Program-made: the position numbers and the translations under genes
Assembly: GCA_025356185.1 (NCBI GenBank)
Contig: JANXUN010000190.1
Location: forward strand, 1-12,821
DNA: 12,821 nt
Source: Gemmatimonadaceae bacterium
GTDB lineage: Bacteria; Gemmatimonadota; Gemmatimonadetes; Gemmatimonadales; Gemmatimonadaceae
Direction of reading: 5' to 3'
Shown: positions 11,666-12,821 of the stretch, piece after piece
Numbering within the stretch: position 1 is the stretch's first letter
How the letters are laid out: every line of letters starts with the position of its first letter
Notes under the pieces: model-generated
The model's database searches: none
What the model saw: the letters and a program-made list of their open reading frames with translations, nothing else
Told to the model about the DNA's origin: nothing

Positions 11666-12821
11666 GTGAGTTTCTATCGATGGCACAAACGAATGGCGTG
11701 GTTCTGGCTGGCGTTGGCAATCGCCGCCGTCGCGTACAACGCAAAGATCTGGCTCGTCGATCATCGACCGCTCGAAACCGATTTTCTCGCGCTGCTGCCC
11801 CGCGATGAAAACGACGCGACGGTTCGTCGCGCATTTGAGCACGTCGCGCAAGCATCGCAACAGGATGTACTCGTCCTGATCGGTTCACAGGATTGGCCGA
11901 AAGCGCAGAGCGCCGCGAAGCGATATGCCGACGTGCTGACGAAACATCCCGAGCTGTTCACGTCACTCTCACTTGCTGCAGTCGGATCGGATTCGGCTCT
12001 CGCGCCGTGGTGGAATAATCGCAGTGCGTTGTTGTCGAAAGACGATCGCGCCTTGCTCGAAAGCGGTGTCAGCGGGGAAGAGTGGGCGCAACGCGCGATG
12101 CAGGAACTATTGAGTCCCATTAGCACCGGTCGAATTGGCGCGTGGCAAGACGATCCTTTTGGAACGTATCGTCGATGGGTAAGCGCGCGCGCTGCCGACT
12201 CGCCGGTGCGTCCGAGCGATGGCATGTTACGCGTCGTTGATGGTGACCTATTCTACGCTGCGCTGCCAATGCGTCTCACGACGCCGGTGTTTGCGATGAA
12301 GACGCAGAATGCCGCCATGCCCGTACTCGATTCTGCGCGGTCTGCCGCACTGAGCGTCTCACCAGACATTCGTGTGCTCAATGCCGGCATGATATTCCCC
12401 GCCGCCGCCGCCGCCGCCGAAGCCAACAGCGAATTCAATCTCATTGGATGGGGATCGCTGATCGGAATCATCCTCATCATGTGGATCACATTCCATTCGC
12501 TGCGTCCAATCGGCCTCGTGCTGCTGTCGCTGCTTATCGGAACGATTGCCGCCGTGGCAGTCACCGCACTCGTTTATCCGAAAATCCATCTGCTCACGCT
12601 GGTATTTGGTGCGAGCCTGATCGGCGTGGCCGAGGATTACGGAATGCACGTGTTGTGCGTCGGTGATCGACACGTTCGCGGACCGCTCAATGTCATTCGC
12701 GAATCGCTGCCGGGACTGTCAATCGCGCTCGCGACCACCGCCGTTTCGTTTATCGGGCTCGGCATCAGTCCATTTCCGGGATTGCAACAAATCGCGCTGT
12801 TTTCTGCAGTGGGTCTTGTCG
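11666..12821 (+). CDS. apeM: ApeM-like MMPL/RND-superfamily exporter, C-terminus beyond window
   Basis: Inner-membrane exporter of the MMPL type; 385 codons are present and the frame is open to the right edge. The first transmembrane segment is at about residues 11-27 (WFWLALAIAAVAYNAKI). A periplasmic domain of roughly 220 residues follows, opening with TDFLALLPRDE, a typical porter-domain start. Then comes a cluster of membrane helices with GASLIGVAEDYGMHVL, the conserved family signature (usually GVAxDY), where the acidic residues are thought to serve proton relay. It likely exports the aryl polyene lipid and hands it to the LolA-like protein. GTG at 11666 is chosen since it keeps three basic residues ahead of helix 1; ATG at 11693 is an alternative. 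It lies six bases after the apeL stop. Confidence 0.9.
   Translation, partial: MSFYRWHKRMAWFWLALAIAAVAYNAKIWLVDHRPLETDFLALLPRDENDATVRRAFEHVAQASQQDVLVLIGSQDWPKAQSAAKRYADVLTKHPELFTSLSLAAVGSDSALAPWWNNRSALLSKDDRALLESGVSGEEWAQRAMQELLSPISTGRIGAWQDDPFGTYRRWVSARAADSPVRPSDGMLRVVDGDLFYAALPMRLTTPVFAMKTQNAAMPVLDSARSAALSVSPDIRVLNAGMIFPAAAAAAEANSEFNLIGWGSLIGIILIMWITFHSLRPIGLVLLSLLIGTIAAVAVTALVYPKIHLLTLVFGASLIGVAEDYGMHVLCVGDRHVRGPLNVIRESLPGLSIALATTAVSFIGLGISPFPGLQQIALFSAVGLV
12401..12418 (+). repeat. (GCC)6 trinucleotide repeat inside the exporter gene
   Basis: Six perfect GCC codons encode a run of six alanines, in FPAAAAAAEANSEF, between the periplasmic domain and the second membrane helix of the exporter. 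The unit is a codon, so slippage would change alanine number without shifting the frame. The function of the run, if any, is unknown. Confidence 0.9.

Noticed and set aside
1..12821. CRISPR arrays, tRNA/rRNA genes, insertion sequences or attachment sites
   Set aside because: No repeat-spacer periodicity, tRNA-like clover-leaf, transposase motif or flanking repeats were seen; the window is almost fully occupied by pigment-cluster genes.

Overview
This window is most of an aryl polyene (APE, xanthomonadin/flexirubin-like pigment) biosynthesis and export cluster. It is arranged as two divergent, tightly packed operons around a 127-bp intergenic region (2450-2576). Almost every base outside that region is coding, and most neighbouring genes overlap by 1-17 bases. 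The DNA is GC-rich (about 60% by eye), GTG and TTG starts are common, and Shine-Dalgarno sequences are mostly weak. The LolA-like carrier, the DUF3261 lipoprotein and the LpxL-like acyltransferase imply a diderm (Gram-negative) bacterium. The phylum cannot be fixed from this window; a proteobacterium or a pigmented GC-rich group such as Gemmatimonadota would both fit.

Minus-strand operon (2449 down to 1, running off the left edge): DUF3261 lipoprotein (apeN), catalytic ketosynthase (apeO), hot-dog dehydratase (apeP) and the start of a FabG-type ketoreductase (apeQ, cut by the window edge). In the canonical order a further ketosynthase (apeR) would follow outside the window.

Plus-strand operon (2577 to the right edge): NodB-type polysaccharide deacetylase, ketosynthase-like chain-length factor (apeC), PlsC-like acyltransferase (apeD), two acyl carrier proteins (apeE, apeF), a fused adenylating ligase plus dehydratase (apeH-apeI), a family 2 glycosyltransferase and an LpxL-like acyltransferase (together equivalent to apeJ), an MIO-type aromatic amino acid ammonia-lyase, a thioesterase (apeK), a LolA-like carrier (apeL) and the first 385 codons of an MMPL/RND exporter (apeM).

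Inferred pathway: the ammonia-lyase makes an aryl acrylate (cinnamate or coumarate type). The ApeH domain activates it and loads it on an ACP. The ApeO/ApeC ketosynthase pair, ApeQ reductase and the ApeI-domain/ApeP dehydratases extend it without enoyl reduction to give a conjugated polyene. The acyltransferases and glycosyltransferase place it on a lipid or glycolipid carrier, possibly with help from the deacetylase. ApeM, ApeL and ApeN move the product to the outer membrane.

The cluster type is known. The unusual points are the built-in ammonia-lyase, the ApeH-ApeI fusion, the glycosyltransferase and acyltransferase encoded separately, a deacetylase translationally coupled to the chain-length factor, the absence of an apeG-like gene between apeF and apeH, and the inversion of the N-O-P-Q block into a divergent operon.
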